In this document: positions 1 to 7,837 of the stretch, piece after piece
Layout: each line of letters starts with the position of its first letter
Position numbering within the stretch: position 1 is the first letter of the stretch
Translations under genes and position numbers: made by a program
Assembly (NCBI GenBank): GCA_910585455.1
Contig: CAJUEL010000066.1
Location: 1-19,894 of the forward strand
From: an uncultured Eisenbergiella sp.
GTDB lineage: Bacteria; Bacillota; Clostridia; Lachnospirales; Lachnospiraceae
DNA length: 19,894 bases
Reading direction: 5' to 3'
The notes under the pieces: model-generated
The model's database searches: none
Seen by the model: only the letters and a program-made list of their open reading frames with translations
What the model was told of the DNA's origin: nothing

Positions 1-51
1 CAAAGCATGAAATCCTTTTGACAGTGTGTTTTCCTAATAAAACGCAATCTT

Positions 52-375
52 ATGAATGATGGGAAAAAGCAAGAGATACTTTATGACAAGGTCGATAATT
101 TTGATTTGATAAAAAAAATAGAAGTCATGAGTGAGCGGTGGACTATCGATAACTCTGACTTGATAGAAAAAATAGAATTCATGAGTGAGCAATTGGCTAA
201 ATTTCTTTGTTCTGGTGATTATATTATATTGGAGCAACATGATATTACAGGAAAAAGTACCGGATATATAAAAATAGTAGAAAAATCTAAAATATCGCTA
301 CGTCGTAAAGTAAACTGGAAAGATTGGAAATATTATAAAAGGAGATTGCCCGCAAATGAAATACGAAGATATTGA
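52..375 (+). CDS. small protein of unknown function with an internal duplication
   Basis: This 107-residue protein is not one I recognise. Its N-terminal half contains an 18-residue tandem duplication: DNFDLIKKIEVMSE (residues 15-28) is followed by DNSDLIEKIEFMSE. The C-terminal half is basic and looks like short beta strands. There is no signal peptide or membrane segment. An in-frame stop at 19-21 limits the start to ATG 52, but no clear ribosome site precedes it; the internal Met codons at 127 and 181 are alternatives. Its last 20 bases overlap the start of the ATPase gene, as in translationally coupled genes. The base composition is AT-rich like the three genes after it, so it probably belongs to the same cassette. 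Its role is unknown; it could be an adaptor for the ATPase or the decayed end of something larger. Confidence 0.5.
   Translation: MNDGKKQEILYDKVDNFDLIKKIEVMSERWTIDNSDLIEKIEFMSEQLAKFLCSGDYIILEQHDITGKSTGYIKIVEKSKISLRRKVNWKDWKYYKRRLPANEIRRY
94..201 (+). repeat. imperfect 54-bp tandem duplication inside the small ORF
   Basis: Two copies of about 54 bp begin at 94 and 148. The first 43 bases of each encode DN(F/S)DLI(K/E)KIE(V/F)MSE. Several differences between copies are silent or conservative, so the duplication seems to have been kept in frame. Confidence 0.7.
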
Positions 376-3300
376 TAAAACGGTAAATGCGCATGAACAG
401 GTTACGTATAAAGCGGAATTGCCGGTAACGGTTGCATATGAAGCAAAGCCATATAGAGAACCGGAACCGGCGCAAATGAATCTGGGTATTCTGCAGACAA
501 ACCTGGGTAACTGCCTTGGAATGATTGATGATGAGGTAATGAAAGGGTATGTTACCAGATTGAATCAGTTTCCAATCATTCGGCCGGAAGAGGGATTCGA
601 AAGAGAATTAAATGACATTCACTTTTTTAAAATTTCAGAGCTTGTGTACCAGGAGAATGAATTTTCGGTAGATAAACTGGCAATGGTTTTTCACGCTCTG
701 TCTAATAAACCATGTACTTTGGTTTTGATGCTGAAAAGTAATGGAGAACAGACGGATTTTTATCTTGGAGCAAGACCGAAGGAACATAATTCAGCAGGTA
801 CATTATTCCAAATGCTTAAGCAAAGCCTGATTGGATTTTTTCCTGGCAGCAGGATTTTGGACTATTATGACGAGGATATGAAGAGGGATATGCAGTCAAT
901 GGAGGTTGGCTGCATATCGAGTGTAACCTGTGTTGCTGATTATAAACAGGAATCTGATACGATTACAAATAAAGAGTTTATTCAGGGACTGGAAAAATTT
1001 GTATATGCAATGCAGGGCAAGAGCTATACAGCTGTTTTTATCGCAGATAATGTTTCTCATGATGAATTGATGTGGCGAAAGCGGGAATATGAGCAGATTT
1101 ATACGCAAATATCACCGTTTGCCAATATGCAAATGAATTTTTCCGTTTCAGATGGCGGAAGCCTGGCAGTGGGCGATAGTGAAGGTAAAACATTGTCTAC
1201 GGGATATACCCAAACAGAAGGAACTACGGAAACGGAAGCAGATACAAAAACTCATACAGATGGAAGAAATAAAACAACCGGAAGTACGGATACGCATACG
1301 GATAGTAGTACGCATACATCAACAGAATCTGAGTCAGATGGAAAGACACATACGGTTGGAATATCCGACGGAACAAGCAGGACGGTAACGAATGGGATAT
1401 TTGCGGGAGTTTCTACAAATGATGGGTTGCATATTGGACCTATTCATATTGGAGGTAGCGTAAATGCAGGTGTAAGTCACTCTGTTGCGAACGGTGCAAG
1501 TCATACGGATTCCGTTTCTGATTCTATCGCAAAAACGCTAACACATGGCTTTAGTGATTCTCATGGTCATAGTCATGCTTATAGCGATAGCAACAGTTAC
1601 GGTACATCTGAGAGCGATAGTATGGCAAAAAGCAGGGGGTTTGGAACATCAAAAAGTATTGCCAACACAAATAGCGAAGCGTTTAATCTGGTAAATACAA
1701 AGACACTGACGGAATCCTTTGGTTCATCCAAAGGAGTTACTTTGAATGCACAGAATATGACGTTAAAGCTCACTTTGCAGAAGATAGAAAAACATCTCGA
1801 AAGAATAGAAGAGTGTGAAAGCTATGGCATGTGGAATTTTGCAGCATATTTTCTGGGAGAATCTGCATCAGAAACCGAAACTGCTGCAAATACATATAAG
1901 TCTGTTATAGCAGGAAATGACAGTGGGATTGAGAGAAGCGCAATTAATTCCTGGAATGATGAAGAAGCGGTTGCTTGCCTTACTTCGTATGTTAAAAATT
2001 TTGTTCATCCACTGTTTATGTATGCCGGCTTTGACTATGATAACGAGCGGTATATAGCTGTAAATCCGTCTGTGTTAATCAGTACAAAAGAACTGGCAAT
2101 TCATATGGGACTTCCGCGCCATTCAGTAAAAGGGCTTTCGGTTGTAGAGCACGCGGCTTTTGCACAGGAAGTCATAAATCACAATGAGTGTGAGGGAGAG
2201 AAGGTATATATTGGAAATATATATCATCTTGGAAAAAAGATGAGGACAAGCGTTGAACTTGATTTGAATAGTCTGGCAATGCATACCTTTATAACTGGTT
2301 CAACAGGAGCAGGAAAATCTAATGCTGTTTATCATATGATATCTGAGGCAAGAAAAAAAGGAATTTCATTTCTGATAGTCGAGCCTGCAAAGGGAGAGTA
2401 TAAAAAAGTTTTTGGAGATGTGAAATGTTTTGGAACAAATCCAAAGCAAGGGGAAATGTTAAGGCTGAATCCATTTTCCTTTCCAGAAGAGATACATGTA
2501 TTAGAGCATATTGATCGGATTATTGAAATTTTCAATGTATGCTGGCCGATGTATGCAGCGATGCCTGCGGTTTTGAAAGAATCTATTGAGCGGGCGTATA
2601 TTTCTGCCGGATGGGATTTGGATTTATCAGAGAATCGTAAAGTGAAAGGATTGTATCCTACATTTGATGACGTGTTACGGGAGCTGAATACTACAATTAC
2701 CAGTTCTGAGTATTCGGCAGATACGAAGGGCGATTATATTGGCGCCTTATCCATGCGATTGAAAACGCTGACAAACGGGATAAATGGCAGAATATTTGTA
2801 AGTGATGAAATGGCGCTTGAAGATTTATTTGATAGAAATGCCATAATAGATATTAGCAGAGTGGGTTCGATGGAAACCAAGTCTCTGATTATGGGGTTGG
2901 TAGTTTTGAAGCTGCAGGAATATAGAATGTCTCATGCAGTTGAAATGAATGAGCCGTTGAAACACCTGACAATACTGGAAGAAGCACACAATTTGTTAAA
3001 AAAAACTTCCACAGAGCAAAGTGCAGAAAATTCAAATATGATTGGAAAGTCTGTGGAAATGATTACCAATACGATTGCTGAAATAAGATCCTTTGGAGAA
3101 GGATTTGTGATTGTGGATCAGGCTCCAGATCTTCTTGATACTGCCGCAATCAGAAACACCAATACCAAGATAGTCTTAAGGCTCCCGGAATGCTCAGACC
3201 GTGAGATAACGGGAGGTGCAATGGCGTTAAACAGGCAGCAATATGATGAATTGTCCAAACTTCCTACAGGGGTTGCGGTTGTTTATCAAAATGATTGGCA

Positions 3301-3799
3301 GGAAGCAGTACTTTGCTCATTGCCAAAATTTGAGCCTCCTGCAAATGAAACGCATAAAGAGCAAATATGTAATTTACAGAGAAAAAGATCAAATAAGAAT
3401 TCTGAATTATTGCACCTGCTACTGAAAAAAAGAGTAGATTATGAAGACGCAGAGCATATCAAAGAATTAATAAAAGCGTCGAGTGCTCCGGCGAAGGTGA
3501 AAAAAGATTTAATACTTAATTTTGAAAAAAGGAACCGGGTTTTTGAATGGGCAGTTGCAGACTATATTAAAAAAAATTACGACTTCAGCAATGTGTTTAG
3601 AGGTACATCCCAATTTAAGGATTTCGAGCAGTTAAGCTCAGTTATGCTTCAAAATATTAAAGATGAATTTTTAGAATTTGATCAGCAGGAATTATATGCT
3701 ATTTTGTACTATATTTGCAGGATAGAACATGAAAGACATCCTGAAAATGCCGCAATCGAGTTGTTACGAAATCGATATTTGAGGAAGAAGGTGTTTTAA
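356..3799 (+). CDS. HerA/FtsK-superfamily P-loop ATPase (DUF87 type) with a Ser/Thr/His-rich insertion
   Basis: This 1,147-residue protein is a large motor ATPase. The Walker A motif is GSTGAGKS at residues 648-655. The Walker B motif is HLTILEEAH at about 870-878, with E875 and E876. A later conserved stretch (FVIVDQAPDLL near 916, then RNTNTKIVLRLPE) matches the sensor and arginine-finger area of HerA/VirB4-type hexamers. Residues 1-260 form an uncharacterised N-terminal region. Residues 264-465 are a low-complexity stretch dominated by Ser, Thr, Gly, His and Asp. Residues 1,020-1,147 are a helical tail. AAGGAGA at 339-345 fits ATG 356. No membrane segment is evident. Relatives pump DNA or protein in conjugation, secretion or defence. 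Here the nuclease-like and immunity-like genes downstream suggest export or activation of an effector, which is inference. A DNA-processing defence role is the main alternative. Confidence 0.88.
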   Translation: MKYEDIDKTVNAHEQVTYKAELPVTVAYEAKPYREPEPAQMNLGILQTNLGNCLGMIDDEVMKGYVTRLNQFPIIRPEEGFERELNDIHFFKISELVYQENEFSVDKLAMVFHALSNKPCTLVLMLKSNGEQTDFYLGARPKEHNSAGTLFQMLKQSLIGFFPGSRILDYYDEDMKRDMQSMEVGCISSVTCVADYKQESDTITNKEFIQGLEKFVYAMQGKSYTAVFIADNVSHDELMWRKREYEQIYTQISPFANMQMNFSVSDGGSLAVGDSEGKTLSTGYTQTEGTTETEADTKTHTDGRNKTTGSTDTHTDSSTHTSTESESDGKTHTVGISDGTSRTVTNGIFAGVSTNDGLHIGPIHIGGSVNAGVSHSVANGASHTDSVSDSIAKTLTHGFSDSHGHSHAYSDSNSYGTSESDSMAKSRGFGTSKSIANTNSEAFNLVNTKTLTESFGSSKGVTLNAQNMTLKLTLQKIEKHLERIEECESYGMWNFAAYFLGESASETETAANTYKSVIAGNDSGIERSAINSWNDEEAVACLTSYVKNFVHPLFMYAGFDYDNERYIAVNPSVLISTKELAIHMGLPRHSVKGLSVVEHAAFAQEVINHNECEGEKVYIGNIYHLGKKMRTSVELDLNSLAMHTFITGSTGAGKSNAVYHMISEARKKGISFLIVEPAKGEYKKVFGDVKCFGTNPKQGEMLRLNPFSFPEEIHVLEHIDRIIEIFNVCWPMYAAMPAVLKESIERAYISAGWDLDLSENRKVKGLYPTFDDVLRELNTTITSSEYSADTKGDYIGALSMRLKTLTNGINGRIFVSDEMALEDLFDRNAIIDISRVGSMETKSLIMGLVVLKLQEYRMSHAVEMNEPLKHLTILEEAHNLLKKTSTEQSAENSNMIGKSVEMITNTIAEIRSFGEGFVIVDQAPDLLDTAAIRNTNTKIVLRLPECSDREITGGAMALNRQQYDELSKLPTGVAVVYQNDWQEAVLCSLPKFEPPANETHKEQICNLQRKRSNKNSELLHLLLKKRVDYEDAEHIKELIKASSAPAKVKKDLILNFEKRNRVFEWAVADYIKKNYDFSNVFRGTSQFKDFEQLSSVMLQNIKDEFLEFDQQELYAILYYICRIEHERHPENAAIELLRNRYLRKKVF

Positions 3800-4518
3800 T
3801 GGGATTTGAACATTTGGGAAGAAATGATCTAAATCAACAGAACATATATGTCGAAAGAAATATCAAGAATATGGAATCTGAACGTCCCTTACCTTTTGAG
3901 CTTCCACAATTGAGAGATTCAGAATATCATGACAGGGAAGAGCTGGAATGGAGATCGGAGGATTCAGATCGTGAATCTGTGGAACTACCGCAATTGACAG
4001 AATCCGTAGACATATTGGAAAAGGAGATACAATTTTATAGTAGTTATGAAGAAAGAATAAAACAGACACCACGAGAAGACGGTGATCGTGGAGAATGGTC
4101 CGGTGAACGCGGAGAATCAGAATTTACCCCTAATGATGAGGGGGTGTGCAATATTCTGGAGCGATACGATAAGAGCAGTATTTCGTATGAAGATGCTATT
4201 CCGGATTTTTCAGAAGTAGCAGAATCAACAGTGGAAATAGATAATATGACGGAGAATCGTGTTGATAATTTCCGGCAATGTGATGAAAAGTGCGCTGAAC
4301 AATGGAATATGGAAAGTCGTAATGATAGAACAGATTGGGGAGCAAGAGATGTGAAAGAGTGGAGGCAGGAAAATGGCTATTCATGGCATGAAAGAAATGA
4401 TATGAAGACATGCGATCTTGTACCAACCGAAGTGAATGATTACTTTGGACATTTGGGTGGTGTTTCTGAATGCAGAAAGCGTGATGCAGAGAAGGGAGGA
4501 AATGAATTTGATGATTAA
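3799..4518 (+). CDS. disordered acidic protein with C-terminal WHH/HNH-like nuclease motif (putative toxin or effector)
   Basis: This 239-residue protein starts at ATG 3799, overlapping the ATPase stop by one base (TAATG); a GAGGAAGAAGG stretch lies just upstream. Residues 1-150 are rich in Glu, Asp, Arg and Ser and look disordered, with the motif ELPQL at 34-38 and again at 62-66. The C-terminus (about 180-228) carries WRQENGYSWHE, then DMKTCDLVPTEV, then GHLGG at 217-221. This is the pattern of the WHH/LHH branch of HNH nucleases found at the ends of bacterial polymorphic toxins (W-H-H, then M-x-LVP, then H-x-GG). The second His of WHH is Glu198, and the usual His after LVP is Asn213, so activity is uncertain. 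No signal peptide is visible. A likely reading is a toxin exported or controlled by the ATPase; an inactive homologue or adaptor is the alternative. Confidence 0.72.
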   Translation: MGFEHLGRNDLNQQNIYVERNIKNMESERPLPFELPQLRDSEYHDREELEWRSEDSDRESVELPQLTESVDILEKEIQFYSSYEERIKQTPREDGDRGEWSGERGESEFTPNDEGVCNILERYDKSSISYEDAIPDFSEVAESTVEIDNMTENRVDNFRQCDEKCAEQWNMESRNDRTDWGARDVKEWRQENGYSWHERNDMKTCDLVPTEVNDYFGHLGGVSECRKRDAEKGGNEFDD

Positions 4519-4888
4519 AGAAAAAACTGTAATCTGGGGAAGAGAATTTGAACTTGAGATAAAATATGATTGTTATGCAGATGAGAAGATTTTGGATAAT
4601 CAAAGAAATGCATTAAAATTTTTCTTGAAATCTGAAAGTGATATTGCAAATTCCTTAGAAAAGGTGAAGGCTTATTGTCTCGCTCAAAACAAAGCAGATA
4701 TTATGGAAGAAAAGATTTCGAATATCTTTAAATATGTAATGCCACAATATCTGTTTATTGTAAGGAGTGCTGATAAACGTATTGTTTCTATTATGTGTAA
4801 TTATAAATTTGACCAGGAAAATGGAATTGCTATTGTATTTGAGAATGAAAAGTTTTATAAAATAGGCAAGCAGGAGATTATATTATAA
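4511..4888 (+). CDS. DUF2004/DUF6985-like small protein, probable immunity partner
   Basis: This gene encodes about 125 residues and overlaps the end of the nuclease-like gene. GGAGG at 4495-4499 lies 2 bases from ATG 4502 and 11 bases from ATG 4511; I prefer 4511, giving MIKEKTVIWGREFELEIKYD. The C-terminal pattern C-N-Y-K-F-D-x-E-N-G-I-A-I-V-F-E-N-E-K-F, then KIGKQEIIL, resembles the DUF2004/DUF6985/DUF2262 group of small soluble proteins, many of them next to toxin genes. I am moderately sure of that resemblance. It has no membrane segment or signal peptide. Overlap with the toxin-like gene and order (toxin first, partner second) are typical of effector-immunity pairs. Direct neutralisation of the WHH-like domain is inference. 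Confidence 0.68.
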   Translation: MIKEKTVIWGREFELEIKYDCYADEKILDNQRNALKFFLKSESDIANSLEKVKAYCLAQNKADIMEEKISNIFKYVMPQYLFIVRSADKRIVSIMCNYKFDQENGIAIVFENEKFYKIGKQEIIL

Positions 4889-4937
4889 TTTCATTTGGAT
4901 TAGAATCTGACAATCGGATTTGCAAAGGAATTTTTAT

Positions 4938-5951
4938 ATGACAGCCAAATTATCAAAAAACAACAGAACCCTCGACCTATACACCCGTCTCTGCAAGGGA
5001 AAGGTCATCAATAAAGCCGAAGAAGCCCAGAAATCCGGTGTAGACGAGCGCTCCATCCAGCGCGATATCGACGATATCCGTTCCTTTCTGGACGACTGCG
5101 CCACCGCAGATGCCACAGATACGAGAAAGGTCATATATGACCGGACGAAAAAGGGCTTCATCATGACCGGAAACGAAAGCGCGCTCATGGATAACAGCGA
5201 AATACTGGCGGTCAGCAAGATCCTTCTGGAAAGCCGTGCCTTTACGAAAAAGGAGATTACGGCGATTCTGGACAAGCTGGTGCTGGGCTGTGTCCCCCGG
5301 AAGAACATGAAGCTGGTATCAGACCTGATCGCAAATGAAAAGTATCATTATGTGGAGCTGCATCATAAGTCCGGCATCAGGGACAGGCTGTGGGAGCTGG
5401 GCAGCGAAATCAGGCAGTGCAATCTTCTGGAGATTGTCTATTACCGGCAGACGGATTCCCACACGCCGGTAAAGCGCGTTATCCAGCCGGCTGCGGTCCT
5501 GTTTTCCGAATACTATTTCTATTTAAATGCCTATATTACAGAGCAGGACGGGCAGGGTGAATATGTCAGAAAGTATGATTATCCTGCAATATTCCGGATT
5601 GACAGGATCAAAAGCTACCGGGAGCTGGGGATAAAATTCAGTGTTCCCTATACCAGCCGCTTTGAGGAAGGGGAATTCAGAAAAAGGGTCCAGTTCATGT
5701 ATGCCGGTGAGCTGGTCAGGCTGCAGCTTCTTTATACGGGTGAAAATGTGGAGGCTGTTCTGGACCGGCTTCCCACGGCAAAGGTTGTCGGAGAGAAAGC
5801 GGGCGGGAGCATCATCGAAGCCGAAGTATACGGGAAAGGGATTCTCATGTGGCTGTTAAGCCAGGGCAGCAGGGTTGAGGTGCTCTCTCCGGAAAGCCTC
5901 CGGCAGGAAATGAAGGAAAAGGCACAGGAAATACTGGCATTGTACAGTTAA
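4938..5951 (+). CDS. WYL-domain transcriptional regulator (YafY/DeoR-type HTH)
   Basis: This 337-residue DNA-binding regulator starts at ATG 4938, where AAGGA at 4925-4929 sits 8 bases upstream; a TTG start at 4920 is less likely. Residues 8-55 form a winged helix-turn-helix, with GVDERSIQRDIDDI as the recognition region. Residues about 150-235 are a WYL domain, with YYRQTDS, then IQPAAVLFSEYYFYLNAY, then FRIDRI. The C-terminal 80 residues fit a WCX extension (LLYTGENVEAVLDRL to WLLSQGSRVEVLSPE). WYL proteins sense ligands, often nucleic acids or nucleotides, and control defence, DNA-damage and RNA-repair genes. The gene lies 49 bases after the immunity-like gene, but its base composition is clearly higher in GC and it has its own terminator. 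It may control the inverted-repeat promoters at 6,057 and 10,138. Confidence 0.93.
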   Translation: MTAKLSKNNRTLDLYTRLCKGKVINKAEEAQKSGVDERSIQRDIDDIRSFLDDCATADATDTRKVIYDRTKKGFIMTGNESALMDNSEILAVSKILLESRAFTKKEITAILDKLVLGCVPRKNMKLVSDLIANEKYHYVELHHKSGIRDRLWELGSEIRQCNLLEIVYYRQTDSHTPVKRVIQPAAVLFSEYYFYLNAYITEQDGQGEYVRKYDYPAIFRIDRIKSYRELGIKFSVPYTSRFEEGEFRKRVQFMYAGELVRLQLLYTGENVEAVLDRLPTAKVVGEKAGGSIIEAEVYGKGILMWLLSQGSRVEVLSPESLRQEMKEKAQEILALYS

Positions 5952-6001
5952 TTGTCCGGATCAGAATTTGAAATTATATATCATAAACAGGAAGAAAGCC
6001 A

Positions 6002-6034
6002 GAACCATGGAGAGCCATCCATGGTTTTTCTTTT
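6002..6034 (+). terminator. intrinsic terminator after the WYL gene
   Basis: AACCATGG (6003-6010) pairs perfectly with CCATGGTT (6019-6026) around an 8-base loop, followed by a T-rich run. It lies 51 bases past the WYL stop and separates that gene from the next unit. Confidence 0.75.
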
Positions 6035-6056
6035 GTCCATAAAATATTTCCGGAAG

Positions 6057-6071
6057 TGACAGAATATGTCA
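6057..6071. promoter_or_regulatory. perfect inverted repeat, putative operator copy A
   Basis: TGACAGAATATGTCA has 5-bp arms around a 5-bp centre and lies 92 bases before the 231-residue gene. It differs by one central base from the repeat at 10,138-10,152. In both places a TATACT or TATGAT element follows 21 bases after the first TGACA. This is a good candidate for a dimeric repressor or activator site. Confidence 0.5.
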
Positions 6072-6163
6072 TCCATGGCATATATACTGATTTTAAAATC
6101 AGATCCGCAAATGGATTTATGGACAGCAGTACTGAAATCATGAAACGAGGAGGAAAGAACAAA

Positions 6164-6859
6164 ATGGCAAGGATAGCAGAAAAGAAAATCAGATTCCCGC
6201 TGGAAATGAAGGATGGAATCGAAGTAAGAGATCTGGAAGGTCTGAAAGAAAATTTTTCTTTGGAGCGGGTCCTTCTTTATCTGAAAGACGGAAGGCTGGA
6301 TACATGGCTGCGTGACAGGTATATGGATGATATTGCAGATGCATTATCAGAGCTGGACGAAACAGACGCAGATTTTCTCCGGCAGCTTTGTGAGATATTT
6401 GAAGTGGAACCTGCGCAGGAGGATGAGGACAACAGGGTGGCATATGAGCAGGATGATCTGTATGACCTGCTGGATGAGGGAAAAACCACGATCTATCTGA
6501 ATGGAGAACGTTTTACCATTCCTCTGGCAAAAGGAGGGATTACCTATATCGGCGTGAACGATCCTGTTGTAGTTATTTCTTCAAAGAAAAAAGTGGATTT
6601 TGCGGAAAAGGGCATCCACTTTCAGAATGTGCACTTTGATGAAAAGTACCAGCGGATTCTGGATGAGGCTGCAGAACCGATCGAAGAAAAGCAGCCCGTC
6701 AGGCAGGAAACATCCGCCACAAAGTACGGAAGTTATTACGCAGATTCTGACCTGAGCTTTCTGCTGTCGCCGGAAAAGAGGGCGGATGCGAAAAAGTGTT
6801 ATGAAAAGATATCCGTATTAATGGAAGGTCTGAATGGGGAATATGTGAAAAATTTATAA
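6164..6859 (+). CDS. uncharacterised acidic cytoplasmic protein
   Basis: This 231-residue protein is not one I can name. ATG 6164 is chosen because GAGGAGG (6147-6153) lies 10 bases upstream; a longer frame from GTG 6056 has no ribosome site and runs through the putative operator. The N-terminal module (residues 1-85) begins FPLEMKDGIEVRDLEGL, continues with LKDGRLDTWLRDRY, and ends with FLRQLCEIFEVE. I have an unverified impression that this module heads other multi-domain clostridial proteins. The middle (about 100-165) appears beta-rich, with TTIYLNGERFTIPL and ITYIGVNDPVVVI. The C-terminus is helical. There is no signal peptide or membrane segment. It is followed 76 bases later by the TerB-like gene and probably shares its transcript. 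Confidence 0.82.
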   Translation: MARIAEKKIRFPLEMKDGIEVRDLEGLKENFSLERVLLYLKDGRLDTWLRDRYMDDIADALSELDETDADFLRQLCEIFEVEPAQEDEDNRVAYEQDDLYDLLDEGKTTIYLNGERFTIPLAKGGITYIGVNDPVVVISSKKKVDFAEKGIHFQNVHFDEKYQRILDEAAEPIEEKQPVRQETSATKYGSYYADSDLSFLLSPEKRADAKKCYEKISVLMEGLNGEYVKNL

Positions 6860-6935
6860 TCAGCCCGATGTCCGGCAAAACAGAAATTCCTGAAACGGCA
6901 GGGCGTAAAATGAAGAAAAAACGGAGAAAACGGAT

Positions 6936-7532
6936 TTGAGTGATTATATTAAAATGTTGAAGTTTAAAAAGCTGATGGAAAGAATCTGGGAGGATCTGGG
7001 CGGGATACCTTTAACCATGGATAATACGATAGCCTCCATGGATGACAGTGTATATCTGGCAGCCGTTTATGACTATGAAAAACTGAATGATTACGGCAGG
7101 GCTGTCATGGAGCTGGTGAGTGATTTTGAAAATAATGAAGGATACCTGCCGGAATACCGGGATACGGAATACAGAATAAAACAGCTGGAGTGGATTGTAC
7201 AGTTTATTGATTCCAATTACGACTACGCTTCCCTTAAATTCGTATTCTGGGCATTGATGATCCTTGCCGTTGACAATACGGATAAAGAAAAGCATCTGTC
7301 CCTGATCTGTGATTTTGCAAAAATCAAACACATAAAGGACAGCGAAATGGAGGATATCGTAGAGATTATCCGGTTTTTGTTCCATGAAGAAAGCAGGGGA
7401 TTCCTGGTGTCGGCTTCCGTGAGGAACTGTTTTGAAAAGCTGCTATGGGATTTTGATTACCGGGAAAAGGCGATTTCATCTGTGGAAGAGGGTCTTTCGC
7501 GTATGGGAAAGCTGTTTGGAGGGTTTTTCTGA
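6936..7532 (+). CDS. helical protein, possibly TerB-like
   Basis: This 198-residue protein is read from TTG 6936, with GGAGA (6923-6927) placed 8 bases upstream; ATG 6954 would shorten it by six residues. The sequence is almost all helix. Residues about 100-150 (KFVFWALMILAVDNTDKEKH, then SLICDFAKIKH and DSEMEDIVEI) follow the TerB-type layout: a hydrophobic helix, an acidic D-x-x-D-x-E loop, then two helices. That loop is thought to bind a divalent metal in TerB. The match is by eye and weak. The protein appears soluble, ends in FGGFF, and is likely co-transcribed with the gene before it. Both end at the strong terminator at 7,600. Function is unknown; TerB-like proteins are linked to stress and phage response. 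Confidence 0.75.
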   Translation: MSDYIKMLKFKKLMERIWEDLGGIPLTMDNTIASMDDSVYLAAVYDYEKLNDYGRAVMELVSDFENNEGYLPEYRDTEYRIKQLEWIVQFIDSNYDYASLKFVFWALMILAVDNTDKEKHLSLICDFAKIKHIKDSEMEDIVEIIRFLFHEESRGFLVSASVRNCFEKLLWDFDYREKAISSVEEGLSRMGKLFGGFF

Positions 7533-7599
7533 AAAAGGCTGATATGCAATGCGTGAAAGAGTTCCGGAAGATATTATCCAATTGACAGAAGTGGCAGTG

Positions 7600-7640
7600 A
7601 GCAGGGGTTCCGGGGCATATTTCCGGAACCCCTGCTTTTA
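7600..7640 (+). terminator. strong intrinsic terminator
   Basis: A perfect 14-bp stem, AGCAGGGGTTCCGG (7600-7613) with its complement at 7623-7636, encloses a 9-base loop and ends in TTTT. It closes the two-gene unit before it. The remaining 197 bases up to 7837 hold a possible weak promoter (TTGAGA at 7716, TATCTT at 7740) and no gene I can support. Confidence 0.9.
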
Positions 7641-7837
7641 TAGACGGAATATTTCATTAATGGTTTGTGTGATTGCAGGGATGCCGGGGAACGGAAAACG
7701 GGAAAAGTCAGCATATTGAGAACAGGTGGACATCGGCTATATCTTTTCAGACATAACATTTTGGAGAACAGAAGGATTATTTTACAGAGAAGAAAAAGAA
7801 AAGCAAAGTGCCATAAACAGCACGGAAAGGAGGAACC

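Noticed and set aside
18..23. TTGACA near the left edge as a promoter for the cassette.
   Set aside because: No acceptable -10 element lies 16-18 bases downstream; the real promoter may be outside the window.
4884..4889. A perfect TATAAT just before the WYL gene.
   Set aside because: It overlaps the stop codon of the immunity-like gene and no -35 element lies 16-18 bases upstream.
7549..7719. A 56-residue ORF with a P-loop-like string (GMPGNGKR).
   Set aside because: It reads straight through the strong terminator hairpin at 7,600, has no ribosome site, and lacks the Ser/Thr after GK.
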